64,000 nucleotides of DNA from Streptomyces aculeolatus (GCF_020400605.1 NZ_JAINRD010000014.1:150809-214808), one strand, 5' to 3'. Shown: positions 50,864-61,680, counted from the first letter of the stretch. A program made the numbers and translations. Notes: a model not told the origin generated them from the sequence alone.

Positions 50864-53584
50864 GTGGCCCTCCGCTCCGACGCACTCGACGCCCTGCCCG
50901 TACGCCACGCGCTGCCCGCCCTGCGCGCCGCCCTCGACGGCCCCGACGCTCCCGGCGCCGCCGTACTCGGCGCACCGCCCGGCACCGGCAAGACCACCCT
51001 CGTGCCGCTGGCCCTCGCCGGACTCCTCCCCGGCGCCGAAGCCGCCCCCCGCCGGGTACTCGTCGCCGAACCCCGCCGCATGGCGGCGCGGGCCGCCGCC
51101 CGCCGCATGGCGTGGCTGCTCGGCGAGGAGACCGGTGACCGGGTCGGCTTCACCGTCCGCGGCGAACGCCGCGCCGGACCCCGCACCCGGGTCGAGGTCG
51201 TCACCACCGGCGTCCTCCTCCAACGCCTCCAGCGCGACCCCGAGTTGGCCGGCGTGGACGCCGTTCTCCTCGACGAGTGCCACGAACGGCACCTCGACGC
51301 CGACACCGCACTCGCCTTCCTCGTCGACGTACGCGCCGCCCTCCGCCCCGAACTGCGGCTCATCGCCGCCTCCGCCACCTCCGACACCGCCGCCTGGGCG
51401 CACCTCCTCACCGGACCCGACGACTCCGCCCCCGCCGCCGTCGTACGCGGCGAAGGCACCATGCACCCCGTGGCGATCGGCTACCGCCCCCCGCCCGCCG
51501 GCACCCGCCCCGCGCACGGCACCCGGGTCGACCCGGCGCTGCTGGCCCACATCGCCGACGTCGTACGCGAAGCGCTGCGCCGGCCGGACGGCGACATCCT
51601 GTGCTTCCTTCCCGGCGTCGGCGAGATCGCCCGGGTCGCCGGACTGCTGGGCGGCGTACCCGCAGAAGTGCTCCAACTGCACGGACAGGCCCCCGCCGAC
51701 GTGCAGAACGCCGTGCTGCGCGGAAGCGCCCCCGGCGAGCGGCGCGTGATCCTCTCGACCGCGGTGGCCGAGTCCAGCCTCACCGTGCCCGGCGTACGGA
51801 TCGTCGTCGACGGCGGACTCGCCCGCGAACCGCGCATGGACCACGCCCGCGGCCTCGGAGCGCTCACGACCGTACGGGTGTCCGCCGCCACCGCCACGCA
51901 GCGACTGGGCCGCGCCGGGCGCGAAGGGCCCGGGCTCGCGCTGCGCTGCTGGGCGGAGGCCGAGGACGGCCGGCTGCCGCGCTACCCGTCGCCCGAGATC
52001 GCCGTCGCCGACCTCGCCGCCTTCGCCCTCCAAGCCGCCTGCTGGGGCGACCCCGACGCCACCGGGCTCGCCCTGCTCGACGCCCCGCCGCCCGGCGCCA
52101 TGGCCGCCGCCCGCGACGTGCTGCGGGCGGTCGGCGCCGTGGACACCGCCGGCCGCCCGACACCCCGCGGCACCCGCCTCGCCGGCCTCGGCCTCCACCC
52201 CCGGCTCGGCCGCGCCCTGCTCGACGCCGCCGCCGAAGCCGGCCCCCGGGCCGCCGCGGAGGCCGTGGCGCTGCTCAGTGAGGAACCGCCGCGCCCGTAC
52301 GGCGACGACCTCGCCGCCGCCTGGCGCCGCGCCCGCCGCGGCGGCGACGCCTACGCCGCCCGCTGGCGCCGCGAAGCCCAGCGCCTGCGGCGCGCCCTCG
52401 GCACACCGGCGGGCGAGCCCGCGAAAGCCGGGACCGGAGACGCGGCACGCGAACCGGACCCGCGGACCGCCACCCCGGCCACCGGGCAACCCGGCGCCCC
52501 GCCCGCGGCAGCCGCCGAACCCGCCGACCGCACCGGGACCGGCACCGTCCCCGCCGACGCGACCGGACGCACCCCCGAGGCCCGCTCCCCCGCCCGGGAC
52601 GGCCGCGGCCCGCTCGGCGACGACGCCGTCGCCGGCCTCGTCGCCGCCCTCGCCTTCCCCGAACGCGTCGCCCGCGGACGCGGCGACGGGTCCTACCTCA
52701 TGGCATCGGGAACCCGCGTCGAAACCGGCGGCGAATCCGCCCTGCGCGGCCAGGCATGGCTCGCCGTCGCCGTCGCCGACCGGCCCGTCGGCGCCGCCGG
52801 CGCCCGGCTGCGGCTCGGCGCCCCCCTCGACGAGGACACCGCCCTGCGCGCCGCGGAAACACTCCTCGGCACCGAGGACGAAGTCACCTGGTCCACCGAG
52901 CGCCGCGAAACCGTCGCCCGCCGCGTCACCCGCCTCGGCGCCGTCGAACTCCGCGCCCGGCCACTCCCCCGCCCCGACCCCGCCCGCCTGCACGCCGCCC
53001 GCCTCGACGGACTGCGCCGCGAAGGCACCGCCCTGCTGCGCTGGACCGACGCCGCCCGCGCGCTACGGCGCCGGCTCGCTTTCCTGCACCATGCACTCGG
53101 CGACCCCTGGCCCGACGTCCGCGACGACGCACTCCTCGCCCGCGCCGACGACTGGCTGGACGACGAACCCCGCCGCACCGACGCCGCCCGCGTACTCCAC
53201 GGGCTCCTCCCCTGGGCCCGCGGCGAAGCCGCCCGGCTCGACGAACTCGCCCCGGAACGCATCGAGGTGCCCAGCGGCTCCCGCATCCGCGTCGACTACG
53301 ACGACCCGCAGCAACCCGTGCTCGCCGTCAAACTCCAGGAACTCTTCGGCCTCGACAGCACACCGCGGATCGCGGACGGCCGCGTACCGCTCCTGGTGCA
53401 CCTGCTCTCACCCGCCGGCCGCCCCGCCGCCGTCACCGCCGACCTGGCCTCCTTCTGGCGACAGGGCTACCCCGCGGTCCGCGCCGAACTGCGCGGCCGC
53501 TACCCGAAGCACCCCTGGCCCGAGGACCCGGCCACCGCCGCGCCCACCCGGCACACCACGCGCCGCACGAACGCCGGCCGCTGA
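50864..53584 (+). CDS. hrpB: ATP-dependent helicase HrpB
   Basis: 906-residue DExH-box helicase of the HrpB family. Walker A is GAPPGTGKTT near 36-45, motif II is DECHER near 137, and motif III is SATSD. Motifs V/VI are ILSTAVAESSLTVPGVRIVVDGG and QRLGRAGREGPG. HA2-like and HrpB-C domains follow, ending EVPSGSRIRVDYDDPQQPVLAVKLQELFGL...PLLVHLLSPAGRPAAVTADLASFW. A Pro/Ala/Thr-rich insertion of about 60 residues (~525-585) splits the two halves. HrpB's role is poorly defined and probably RNA-related. GTG at 50864 begins MALRSDALDALPVR. Confidence 0.95.
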   Translation: MALRSDALDALPVRHALPALRAALDGPDAPGAAVLGAPPGTGKTTLVPLALAGLLPGAEAAPRRVLVAEPRRMAARAAARRMAWLLGEETGDRVGFTVRGERRAGPRTRVEVVTTGVLLQRLQRDPELAGVDAVLLDECHERHLDADTALAFLVDVRAALRPELRLIAASATSDTAAWAHLLTGPDDSAPAAVVRGEGTMHPVAIGYRPPPAGTRPAHGTRVDPALLAHIADVVREALRRPDGDILCFLPGVGEIARVAGLLGGVPAEVLQLHGQAPADVQNAVLRGSAPGERRVILSTAVAESSLTVPGVRIVVDGGLAREPRMDHARGLGALTTVRVSAATATQRLGRAGREGPGLALRCWAEAEDGRLPRYPSPEIAVADLAAFALQAACWGDPDATGLALLDAPPPGAMAAARDVLRAVGAVDTAGRPTPRGTRLAGLGLHPRLGRALLDAAAEAGPRAAAEAVALLSEEPPRPYGDDLAAAWRRARRGGDAYAARWRREAQRLRRALGTPAGEPAKAGTGDAAREPDPRTATPATGQPGAPPAAAAEPADRTGTGTVPADATGRTPEARSPARDGRGPLGDDAVAGLVAALAFPERVARGRGDGSYLMASGTRVETGGESALRGQAWLAVAVADRPVGAAGARLRLGAPLDEDTALRAAETLLGTEDEVTWSTERRETVARRVTRLGAVELRARPLPRPDPARLHAARLDGLRREGTALLRWTDAARALRRRLAFLHHALGDPWPDVRDDALLARADDWLDDEPRRTDAARVLHGLLPWARGEAARLDELAPERIEVPSGSRIRVDYDDPQQPVLAVKLQELFGLDSTPRIADGRVPLLVHLLSPAGRPAAVTADLASFWRQGYPAVRAELRGRYPKHPWPEDPATAAPTRHTTRRTNAGR

Positions 53585-53620
53585 CCGGGAGCCCCGGACA
53601 CCACGCGCCCCGCCGCCCGG

Positions 53621-55276
53621 CTACTCGACGGTCAGCTCCAGCGTCAACGTCACGCCCTCGCTCGTGGTCAGCAGCAGCAGGAACTTCCCCGTCTCGTCGC
53701 CCGCCTGGATCGTCGGCAGCTTCACCGTGCCGTCCGCGTCCGTCGTCAGGTTCAGCTTGCGGACCGGGTTGCCCTCCGCGTCCTTGAAGTACGGGCCCTT
53801 GTCGTTCTGCTCGCCCGCCTCCGTGACCATCGCCGCCGTCACCGGCGCCTCCGCGGCAGGGCCGCCCCGGTACGTCACCTTGGCCTCGACGGCACCGAAC
53901 TCGCCGCCCGCCGCCGCCTTGAGCGCCTCGTCACCGACACGCGCCAGCCCGTACGACGCCTCCACCTCGGCGGCGAAGTCCACCGGGCTCACGCCGCCGC
54001 CCGTCGTGGCACGGATCGTGAAGTCCCCGGCCAGCTGACCGGCCTTGACCACCGGCGCCGTCGCGTAACCGGAGCTGTTGGTCGTGACCGACGCGGTCTT
54101 CCCGCCGCCGGCGAAGACCGCACCGGTCTGGCCGCTGATCGTGAACGTGACCGTCTTCCCGGACACGCCCGCGCCGCGCGAGGTCACGCCCCGCACCTTC
54201 GGGCGCTCCGCGAAGTCGGCACCGGTGTACGCGGTGCTGGACTGCGCACTCGCCACCCGCAGGTCCGAGATGGTCGGCGCCGGCTCCTCGGGGTCGTCGT
54301 CGCCGCCCCCGCCGGAGGGGGGCGGATCGCTGGGACCGGGACTGGGCGAGCCGCCGCCGTTGCCCTCGCCGTCGTCGTTGCCCTCGTCCTTGCCGCCGCC
54401 CTTGCCCGGCTTGTCGCTCTCCGAAGGGCTCGGCGACGGACTCGGCGTGTTGATGCCGTCGCTCCGGTCGCCCGGGTCGGCACCCGAGCCGTCGGGCACC
54501 GGGTCGGCGCCGCCCTCCTTGTAGAAGTCGTACCAGGTCAGGACCGTGCGGAGATACGACTGCGACTGGTTGTACCCGAGGATGGCGGCTTCCAGGTCGG
54601 CCTGCGAGGACAGGTCCCGCCCGCCCGCGCACAGATACCGCCCGGCGGACAGCGCCGCGTCGTAGACGTTGTCCGGATTGCGCTCACCGTCGTCGTTGCC
54701 GTCGCTGCCCCAGGTGGCCCACGTCGAGGGGATGAACTGCATCGGGCCGACGGCCCGGTCGTGGCTGGTGTCCCCGTCGTACTCGCCGCCGTCGGTGTCC
54801 GTGATGTTGGCGAAGCCGTTGCCGTTCAGCACGGGGCCGAGGATGGGGTTCCGCGTCGTGCCGTCCGCGGTCACGTCACCGCCGCGGGCATGCCCCGACT
54901 CCACCCGGCCTATGGCCGCCAGCAGCTCCCACTCCAGGTTGCACCCGGGGTTGCTGCGCGCGAGCCGGCTCTCGGCCTGCTTGTACGCGTCGAGGACCGT
55001 CGCCGGAATCCCGGACTCGTCGGCCTCGTCCTCCAACTCGTCACCCGGAGAGGGGTTGGCGCTCTCCAGCGGCGGCAGGTCCGTGTAATAAGGAGAGCCA
55101 CCCGTGATCGAGTCCTCCCCGCCCCCCGGCGCCTGGTCAGGGGCGCTCTTCCCGGGAGCCTCGGGCCCGGCCGCGAGACCCGGCGCCTGTGAGGCCGACA
55201 GCGCCGCCATCGCGGCGGCAGCCACAGCCGCGGTCATCGCACCCTTGCGCAGTCGTCGTCGCGTCGGCGCAGACAT
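53621..55276 (-). CDS. Secreted lytic transglycosylase with Ig-like C-terminus
   Basis: 551-residue exported murein hydrolase. A signal peptide spans about 1-35 (AAAMAALSASQAPGLAAG). The lytic transglycosylase domain (about 85-260) has catalytic Glu in AIGRVESGHARGG, then DRAVGPMQFIPSTWATWGSDGND and AILGYNQSQSYLRTVLTW. A Ser/Pro/Asp/Gly linker (~270-335) leads to bacterial Ig-like domains (PTISDLRVASAQSSTAYT..., RGAGVSGKTVTFTISGQTGAVFAGGG). It likely acts in wall remodelling or spore-related lysis. It converges on hrpB with 36 bases between stops. Confidence 0.92.
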   Translation of the reverse strand: MSAPTRRRLRKGAMTAAVAAAAMAALSASQAPGLAAGPEAPGKSAPDQAPGGGEDSITGGSPYYTDLPPLESANPSPGDELEDEADESGIPATVLDAYKQAESRLARSNPGCNLEWELLAAIGRVESGHARGGDVTADGTTRNPILGPVLNGNGFANITDTDGGEYDGDTSHDRAVGPMQFIPSTWATWGSDGNDDGERNPDNVYDAALSAGRYLCAGGRDLSSQADLEAAILGYNQSQSYLRTVLTWYDFYKEGGADPVPDGSGADPGDRSDGINTPSPSPSPSESDKPGKGGGKDEGNDDGEGNGGGSPSPGPSDPPPSGGGGDDDPEEPAPTISDLRVASAQSSTAYTGADFAERPKVRGVTSRGAGVSGKTVTFTISGQTGAVFAGGGKTASVTTNSSGYATAPVVKAGQLAGDFTIRATTGGGVSPVDFAAEVEASYGLARVGDEALKAAAGGEFGAVEAKVTYRGGPAAEAPVTAAMVTEAGEQNDKGPYFKDAEGNPVRKLNLTTDADGTVKLPTIQAGDETGKFLLLLTTSEGVTLTLELTVE

Positions 55277-55419
55277 CGCCTACCCGTCCCCTCCGTAGGT
55301 CTGCAGGCTCCCCCGCACAGCAATGCTCGCGACCATACGTCAAGTTGATGCCGCGTTCTACCGCCTGTGGATGAACGGTGACGGCACCCGGACATCCCCC
55401 GGAATCCGGAGTCCCGGAG

Positions 55420-56208
55420 TCAGTATTTCGGCCCGACGTGGACATCCATGAGCGCGACGGACGCCCGCCTGGCGACGGAGATGTTGAACGGATCGGAGCC
55501 GCGGGCAAGGGCCGACCACTCGACGCCGACGCGATCGAGGGCGTCGGTGAACAGCCTGCGGATGTCGTCGGACTTGTTGCTGAAGAAGTAGCGCGGATAC
55601 TCGTAGCGCTTGCGCCGGCCGGCGACGAGACGAGTGGTCCAGTTCGTGATCCGGCACCCGTCTGAGTGGATGAGCCCGCGGATGAAGGGCCAGGGGTGCC
55701 GGTCGAGGATCTCCTGCTGCCACGGCTCCACAGCGATCCGCCGCTCGTGCTTCTTTCCCGCGCCGTGCTGGGGGAACAGGCACGGCAGGTGAAGGGAGTA
55801 CACCTTCACGTTGTGGCAGCCCGTCCGGGAGACCAGGCAGACCCTGTTGTGCGGGAAGACCGCGTTCATCGCACGGCGGCAGTCGCGCATCAGCCCGGGC
55901 CAGGCGTCGGCACAGGTGATCATGAGGCTGGGCACCCGGTGTCCGGAGTACCGGACGATGTGGCCGTCGCCCAGGTAGAGGCCCAGGAGGTAGGAGTAGG
56001 CCGTGTCGTTCAGGGGGCGGCCGTCGCACCGCGGGCACGGCCGCTCCGGCACACCGGGCAACGTCCCCCGTGCGGCCCGGTCCCGGTGGAGCCAGTAGCC
56101 GACGGTCCCTGCGGGGACGCCCAGGCGTCTGGCGACGTCGGCGTTCCGGGCCCCGTTGTGCAGCATGGCAAGTGCCTGATCGCGGATATCCGCACCGTGC
56201 GTGTTCAT
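55420..56208 (-). CDS. HTH-LAGLIDADG family protein next to a tRNA gene
   Basis: 262-residue protein. Residues 8-42 form a helix-turn-helix (IRDQALAMLHNGARNADVARRLGVPAGTVGYWLHR). A short zinc-knuckle-like CPRCDG follows near 57-62. Two LAGLIDADG-type motifs come next: YSYLLGLYLGDGHI near 70-83 and PFIRGLIHSDGCRI near 173-186. Both keep the penultimate Asp that cuts DNA in homing endonucleases, so it may be catalytically competent. It is not inside an intron or intein. It lies 90 bases from tRNA-Leu on the same strand. ATG 56208 has no strong ribosome site and may be leaderless. Function unknown; mobile-DNA ancestry is inferred. Confidence 0.8.
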   Translation of the reverse strand: MNTHGADIRDQALAMLHNGARNADVARRLGVPAGTVGYWLHRDRAARGTLPGVPERPCPRCDGRPLNDTAYSYLLGLYLGDGHIVRYSGHRVPSLMITCADAWPGLMRDCRRAMNAVFPHNRVCLVSRTGCHNVKVYSLHLPCLFPQHGAGKKHERRIAVEPWQQEILDRHPWPFIRGLIHSDGCRITNWTTRLVAGRRKRYEYPRYFFSNKSDDIRRLFTDALDRVGVEWSALARGSDPFNISVARRASVALMDVHVGPKY

Positions 56209-56297
56209 GGAACAACTGTGCGCGACCCGGAGTGTGAACACACTGCCCGGCCGCCGGAATTCACGAGAAGGGTGCGCTCCGCTTGAGCGAGGGAGAG

Positions 56298-56380
56298 TGC
56301 CCGGTGTGGGATTCGAACCCACATGCCCGAAGGCACGGCTGTTTGAGAGCCGCGTGTCTCACCAGTTCCACCAACCGGGC
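56298..56380 (-). tRNA. tRNA-Leu (anticodon CAA)
   Basis: Complete class II tRNA. The acceptor stem GCCCGGU pairs with ACCGGGC, discriminator A73. The anticodon arm is CGGCU-CUCAAAC-AGCCG with anticodon CAA, decoding UUG. A long variable arm (GUGCC-UUCG-GGCAU type) and the T arm GUGGG-UUCGAAU-CCCAC are present. CCA is not encoded. A TAGGGT hexamer lies 18-23 bases upstream and could be its -10. Confidence 0.97.
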
Positions 56381-56483
56381 CCGCTCTGCGCGGTCCCACC
56401 CTACCGCGTACTCACCTCCCCCCGCGGGGTCGGTACTCTCGTGGATGCCCCTTCCGCAGCCAGGCAATACCCCGAGGAGCACC

Positions 56484-57158
56484 GTGAGCGCCCCCGAGAC
56501 CCCCGAAACCCCGGAGGACATCGCCGCCGTAAGTGCCGGTGGCGACGAACACGTGCCGCCGCAGACCACCCGGGTCGTCATCGCCGAGGACGAGGCCCTC
56601 ATCCGGCTCGATCTGAAGGAGATGCTGGAGGAGGAGGGGTACACCGTCGTCGGGGAGGCCGGGGACGGGGAGACCGCGGTGCGGTTGGCTCGGGAGCATC
56701 ACCCGGATCTGGTGATCCTCGATGTGAAGATGCCCGTGCTCGACGGCATCTCCGCCGCCGAGCAGATCGCCGCCGACTCCATCGCCCCGGTGCTGATGCT
56801 CACCGCGTTCTCCCAGCGCGAGCTGGTCGAGCGGGCGCGGGACGCGGGGGCCATGGCGTATCTGGTGAAGCCGTTCAGCAAGGGTGACGTGGTCCCGGCC
56901 ATCGAGATGGCCGTGTCGCGTTACACGGAGCTGAAGACGCTGGAGAAGGAGGTCGTCGACCTCACCCAGCGGCTGGAGACGCGCAAGCTGGTGGACCGGG
57001 CGAAGAGCATCCTGCAGACCGAGTACGGGCTGTCGGAGCCGGCGGCGTTCCGGTGGATCCAGAAGACGTCGATGGACCGCCGGCTGTCGATGCAGCAGGT
57101 GGCCGAGGCCGTGATCGAGGACGACGCGGAGAAGAAGGGCAAGAAGAAGCAGGGTTAG
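56484..57158 (+). CDS. pdtaR: ANTAR-domain response regulator (PdtaR type)
   Basis: 224-residue regulator with a receiver (about 28-145) and a C-terminal ANTAR RNA-binding domain (about 160-215). Receiver acids are EDE at 35-37, the phosphoacceptor is Asp80 in LVILDVKMPVLDG, Thr is in MLTAFS and Lys in YLVKPFSKG. The ANTAR helices are VDLTQRLETRKLVDRAKSILQTEYGLSEPAAFRWIQKTSMDRRLSMQQVAEAVIE. In M. tuberculosis PdtaR acts in an antitermination-type pathway with PdtaS. GTG at 56484 has GAGGAG four bases upstream; an ATG at 56445 is an alternative. It is followed by a hairpin and the convergent liv operon. Confidence 0.93.
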   Translation: MSAPETPETPEDIAAVSAGGDEHVPPQTTRVVIAEDEALIRLDLKEMLEEEGYTVVGEAGDGETAVRLAREHHPDLVILDVKMPVLDGISAAEQIAADSIAPVLMLTAFSQRELVERARDAGAMAYLVKPFSKGDVVPAIEMAVSRYTELKTLEKEVVDLTQRLETRKLVDRAKSILQTEYGLSEPAAFRWIQKTSMDRRLSMQQVAEAVIEDDAEKKGKKKQG

Positions 57159-57231
57159 TCCGCGGGGCCGGCAGGGCGGCATCCGTTCGGCGGTTGCCTG
57201 CCGCGCCCGCGCCGCGCCCGCGTCGCACGTG

Positions 57232-57272
57232 AGAGCGGCCCGTGCCCCCCTCCCCGGGGCGCGGGCCGCTCT
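57232..57272. terminator. Bidirectional terminator (pdtaR / livF)
   Basis: AGAGCGGCCCG (57232-57242) pairs with CGGGCCGCTCT (57262-57272). The loop includes CCCC/GGGG that can extend the stem. It lies between two convergent operons. Confidence 0.8.
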
Positions 57273-57288
57273 GTGTGTGCGGTGGGTT

Positions 57289-58001
57289 TCAGTCTTCGCC
57301 GAGGTATGCCTTGCGCACGGACTCGTCGTGCAGCAGTTCCTCGCCGGTGCCCGACAGGACGACCTTGCCGACCTCCATCACGTGGCCGTGGTCGGCGATG
57401 GAGAGTGCGGCCTGGGCGTTCTGCTCGACGAGCAGGATGGTGGTGCCCTGGGACTTCAGCTCCCGGATCGTCTCCATGATCTTCTGCATCATGATCGGCG
57501 AGAGGCCCATGGAGGGTTCGTCGAGCATGAGCAGCTTGGGCCGGGACATCAGTGCCCTGCCCATGGCGAGCATCTGCTGCTCGCCGCCGGAGAGGGTGCC
57601 CGCGGCCTGCTTGCGCCGTTCCCCGAGGATGGGGAACAGCTCGTAGCACATGGTGATGTCCTGCTCGATGCCCGCCGAGTCCTTCCGGAGGAAGGCGCCG
57701 AGTTGGAGGTTCTCGGTGATGGTGAGGCGGGGGAAGAGCCGGCGGCCTTCCGGGGAGTGGGCGAGGCCCATGGCGACGATCTTGTGGGCGCCGACGCCGT
57801 TGAGCGGCGTGCCGTCGAAGAAGATCTTGCCGCCGGAGGGCTTCAGCAGTCCGGACAGGGTGCGCAGGGTCGTCGTCTTGCCGGCGCCGTTGGTGCCGAT
57901 GAGCGTGACGACCTCGCCGCTCTGGACGCTGAACGAGATGCCCTTGACGGCCTCGATCTTGCCGTAGGCGACCTTCAGGTCTTCGACCTGCAGTAGCGCG
58001 G

Positions 58002-58005
<4 letters not shown>
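57289..58005 (-). CDS. livF: Branched-chain amino acid ABC transporter ATP-binding protein LivF
   Basis: 238-residue ABC ATPase of the LivF type. Walker A is GTNGAGKTTT, the signature is LSGGEQQMLAMGRAL, and Walker B is LLMLDEPSMGLSP, followed by LLVEQNAQAALSIADHGHVMEVGKVVLSGTG. It couples ATP hydrolysis to import of Leu/Ile/Val by the LivHM permease. Its GTG start overlaps the livG stop in a GTGA junction. It is the last gene of livKHMGF and ends 17 bases before a terminator. Confidence 0.94.
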
Positions 58006-58915
<910 letters not shown>

Positions 58916-58919
<4 letters not shown>

Positions 58920-60712
58920 ACCCCCACCTTCTTGCTGAGGTCGGTATCTTCCTTGGGCACGTCGAGCTGGCCGGTGTCGTGGAACTCGAGCTGCTTGCGC
59001 CGGTCGGCGATGAGGCCTTCGGGGCGGAAGCGCATGAGCAGGACCAGCGCCACGCCGAAGAGCAGCAGCTGGTACTCCTGGACGAACTGCAGCTTGGCGG
59101 GGATCAGGTAGAGCAGCGACGCGCCGATGAGCGGGCCGCTGACGGTGCCCATGCCGCCGAGGATGACGGCGGCCAGCAGGAACGCGGAGTTCGGCGGCAC
59201 GGCTTCGACGAACTTGTACTGCGTGGGCGTGACGGTGTACGTCACGTGCGCCTGTACGGTGCCCGCCATGCCGGCCAGGGTGGCGCCGAGCGCGAACGCG
59301 AGGAGCTTGAGCCGGAAGGCGTTGATGCCCATGGCCCGTGCGGCGGTCTCGTCCTCGCGGATGGCGACCCAGGCGCGGCCGATGCGCGACTGGTCCGCGC
59401 GCCGGAAGATCGTCACGATCACGACGGTGAACAGCAGCATGAGCAGGAAGTAGTTGGAGAACCTGCCCAGCTCCTGGCCGAGGATGGTGTGTTCCTCGCC
59501 GAGGTTGAAGCCGAGGATTTCCAGCTCGGGGATGTTCGGGATGCCGTTGGGCCCGTTGGTGATGTCGGGCCCGGAGTCGCCGTCGAGGTTCTGGACGCCG
59601 ATGCGGAAGATCTCGCCGAACCCGAGGGTGACGATGGCGAGGTAGTCGCCGCGCAGCCGCAGTGTCGGGGCGCCGATGAGGACGCCGAAGACGAGCGACG
59701 CGGCGGCGCCGGTGAGCACGGCGGCCCAGAACGGGAAGGTGACCCCGATGCTGGAGGTGGGTGCGCCGGAGACGAGGGCCGCGGTGTACGCGCCGACGCC
59801 GAGGAAGGCGACGTAGCCGAGGTCGAGCAGGCCCGCCAGGCCGACGACGACGTTGAGGCCGAGCGCCACGGTGGCGAAGATGAGGATGTTGGTGCCGATG
59901 CTGGCGTAGGCGTCGTTGCTCTGGGTGAACGGGAAGGCGAACGCGGCGACGAAGGCCGCGGTCACGGTCACGTTCCGGTGCTTGGCGGTGAGCTGGCCCA
60001 GTTGCCGGGTGAGGCCCGCGCGGCCCACGGCGGGGAACGCGAAGGAGACGAGCACCATGTAGCCGATGAAGAGTTCGGCGTAGTCGGTGTCGATTCCGAA
60101 CGTGAAGATGTACAGGCCGAGGGCGAAGGCGGCGGAGATGATGACGATCTCCACCCAGCCGGGCATGTCGCGCAGACGTCCGGGGACGGGTGCCTTCAGC
60201 GAGTGGACCAGTTGTGCCCAGGGGTTGGCCGGCGGCTTCTCGGGGTCCACGGGGACGTCGGCCGGCAGTCCGAGGGCGCCGATGACGGTGATCAGGGCCA
60301 TGACGACGGCGATGTAGCCGCCGGGGTCGACGTTGATCAGGCCGCCGAGGTTCTTGATGATGGCGCCGACGGTGTAGCCGGTGACGCCGAGGGTGCCGAG
60401 TGCGAGCAGCCGTACCGCGCTGTTGGGGCCGCCGGGGGTGAGCCAGCGCAGTCCGCGCAGGCCGCTGCCGGAGAGCAGGAACAGCAGGGTGAGCAGGGCG
60501 CCGGTGAGCGTCAGGAGCTGCAGTCCGCCGGGGTATCCGTAGACGGTGAGGTTGCCCGGGAACTCCTCCGTGTAGGTCCACGAGAGGAAGGTCGAGACGA
60601 AGGTGCCGGCGGCGCCGACGAGGGCGACGAGCCGGGCGGGGCCCGGGGGCAGGGGCAGCACGCCGCCCGCGGGGGCGGTTTCGGGTGCGGTGTTCTTCTC
60701 CAGGGTGTTCAT
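58916..60712 (-). CDS. livM: Branched-chain amino acid ABC transporter permease LivM (long form)
   Basis: 598-residue permease, roughly 200-250 residues longer than typical LivM. The C-terminal ~330 residues are the family core (GLNVVVGLAGLLDLGYVAFLGVGAYTAAL, APTLRLRGDYLAIVTLGFGEIFRI, RIGRAWVAIREDETAARAMGINAFRLKLLAFALGA). The N-terminal extension adds several hydrophobic helices with no family domain I recognise; similar extensions occur in Streptomyces. ATG 60712 is used; GTG 60721 would overlap the livH stop. It pairs with LivH in the membrane. Confidence 0.92.
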
Positions 60713-60717
60713 CGCTA

Positions 60718-61647
60718 TCACGCCCGATCCGAGACGCGTTCGCCCAGCAGGCCCTGGGGCCGCAAGAGCAGTACGAGAATGAGCAGGACGAACGCCCAGA
60801 CGTCCTTCCACGCACCGCCGCCGAGCTGCTCCATGCCGGGGATGTCGGCGATGTAGGCGGTGGCCATGGCCTCGGAGAGCCCGAGGACCACTCCGCCGAT
60901 CATGGCGCCGTAGATGTTGCCGATGCCGCCGAGGACGGCGGCGGTGAAGGCCTTGAGGCCGGCGATGAAGCCCATCTTGAAGTTGACCTCGCCGTAGCGC
61001 AGGCCGTGGGCGATGGCCGCGATGGCGGCGAAGGCGGCGCCGATGGCGAAGGCCATGACGATGATGCGGTCGGTGTTGATGCCCATGAGCTTGGCCGTGT
61101 CCGGGTCCTGCGACGTGGCCTGCATGGCGCGGCCGGTGCGGGTCTTGGAGACGAAGAAGCCGAGGGCGATCATGCACACGGGGGCGGCGATGAGCAGGTA
61201 GAGCTCGCCGCGTTCGATGGTGAACGCGCCGAAGTCGAGGCGCGGGCCGGAGAACTCGGGGAACGGCCGCGACTTCGTGGCCTCGGGGTACCAGGCCCAG
61301 ATGGCCTGCTGCAGCGCGATGGACAGGCCGATCGCGGTGATGAGGGGGGCGAGGCGGGGTGCGCCGCGCAGGGGACGGTAGGCGAAGCGCTCGGCGCCGA
61401 CGCCGACGAGCACGGAGCAGATGACGGCCATGAGGATCATCAGCGGCAGGGCGACGAGCAGGCTGGTGCCGTTGGGCATCCACAACCACATCGTCAGGGC
61501 GCCGAAGCCGCCGATCATGAATATCTCGCCGTGGGCGAAGTTGATGAGCTGAACAATGCCGTACACCATCGTGTAGCCGATGGCTATGAGCCCGTACAAG
61601 GCGCCGAGTAGCAGGCCGTTGGCAAGTTGCTGCGGCAGATCGTTCAC
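60718..61647 (-). CDS. livH: Branched-chain amino acid ABC transporter permease LivH
   Basis: 309-residue permease with about eight helices. The opening LANGLLLGALYGLIAIGYTMVYGIVQLINFAHGEIFMIGGF is the family signature. GRAMQATSQDPDTAKLMGINTDRIIVMAFAIGA contains the EAA-like coupling helix, and GGIGNIYGAMIGGVVLGLSEAM follows. The GTG start has GGAGG seven bases upstream. A hairpin between it and livK probably reduces read-through, so less permease than binding protein is made. Confidence 0.95.
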   Translation of the reverse strand: MNDLPQQLANGLLLGALYGLIAIGYTMVYGIVQLINFAHGEIFMIGGFGALTMWLWMPNGTSLLVALPLMILMAVICSVLVGVGAERFAYRPLRGAPRLAPLITAIGLSIALQQAIWAWYPEATKSRPFPEFSGPRLDFGAFTIERGELYLLIAAPVCMIALGFFVSKTRTGRAMQATSQDPDTAKLMGINTDRIIVMAFAIGAAFAAIAAIAHGLRYGEVNFKMGFIAGLKAFTAAVLGGIGNIYGAMIGGVVLGLSEAMATAYIADIPGMEQLGGGAWKDVWAFVLLILVLLLRPQGLLGERVSDRA

Positions 61648-61680
61648 CGCTGGGCCTCCGAGTGGGTGTCAGATATGGCC

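Noticed and set aside
55277..55419. c-di-AMP (ydaO) riboswitch before the lytic transglycosylase
   Set aside because: Streptomyces rpf/transglycosylase genes often have one, but this upstream gap is only ~140 bases and lacks the conserved elements.
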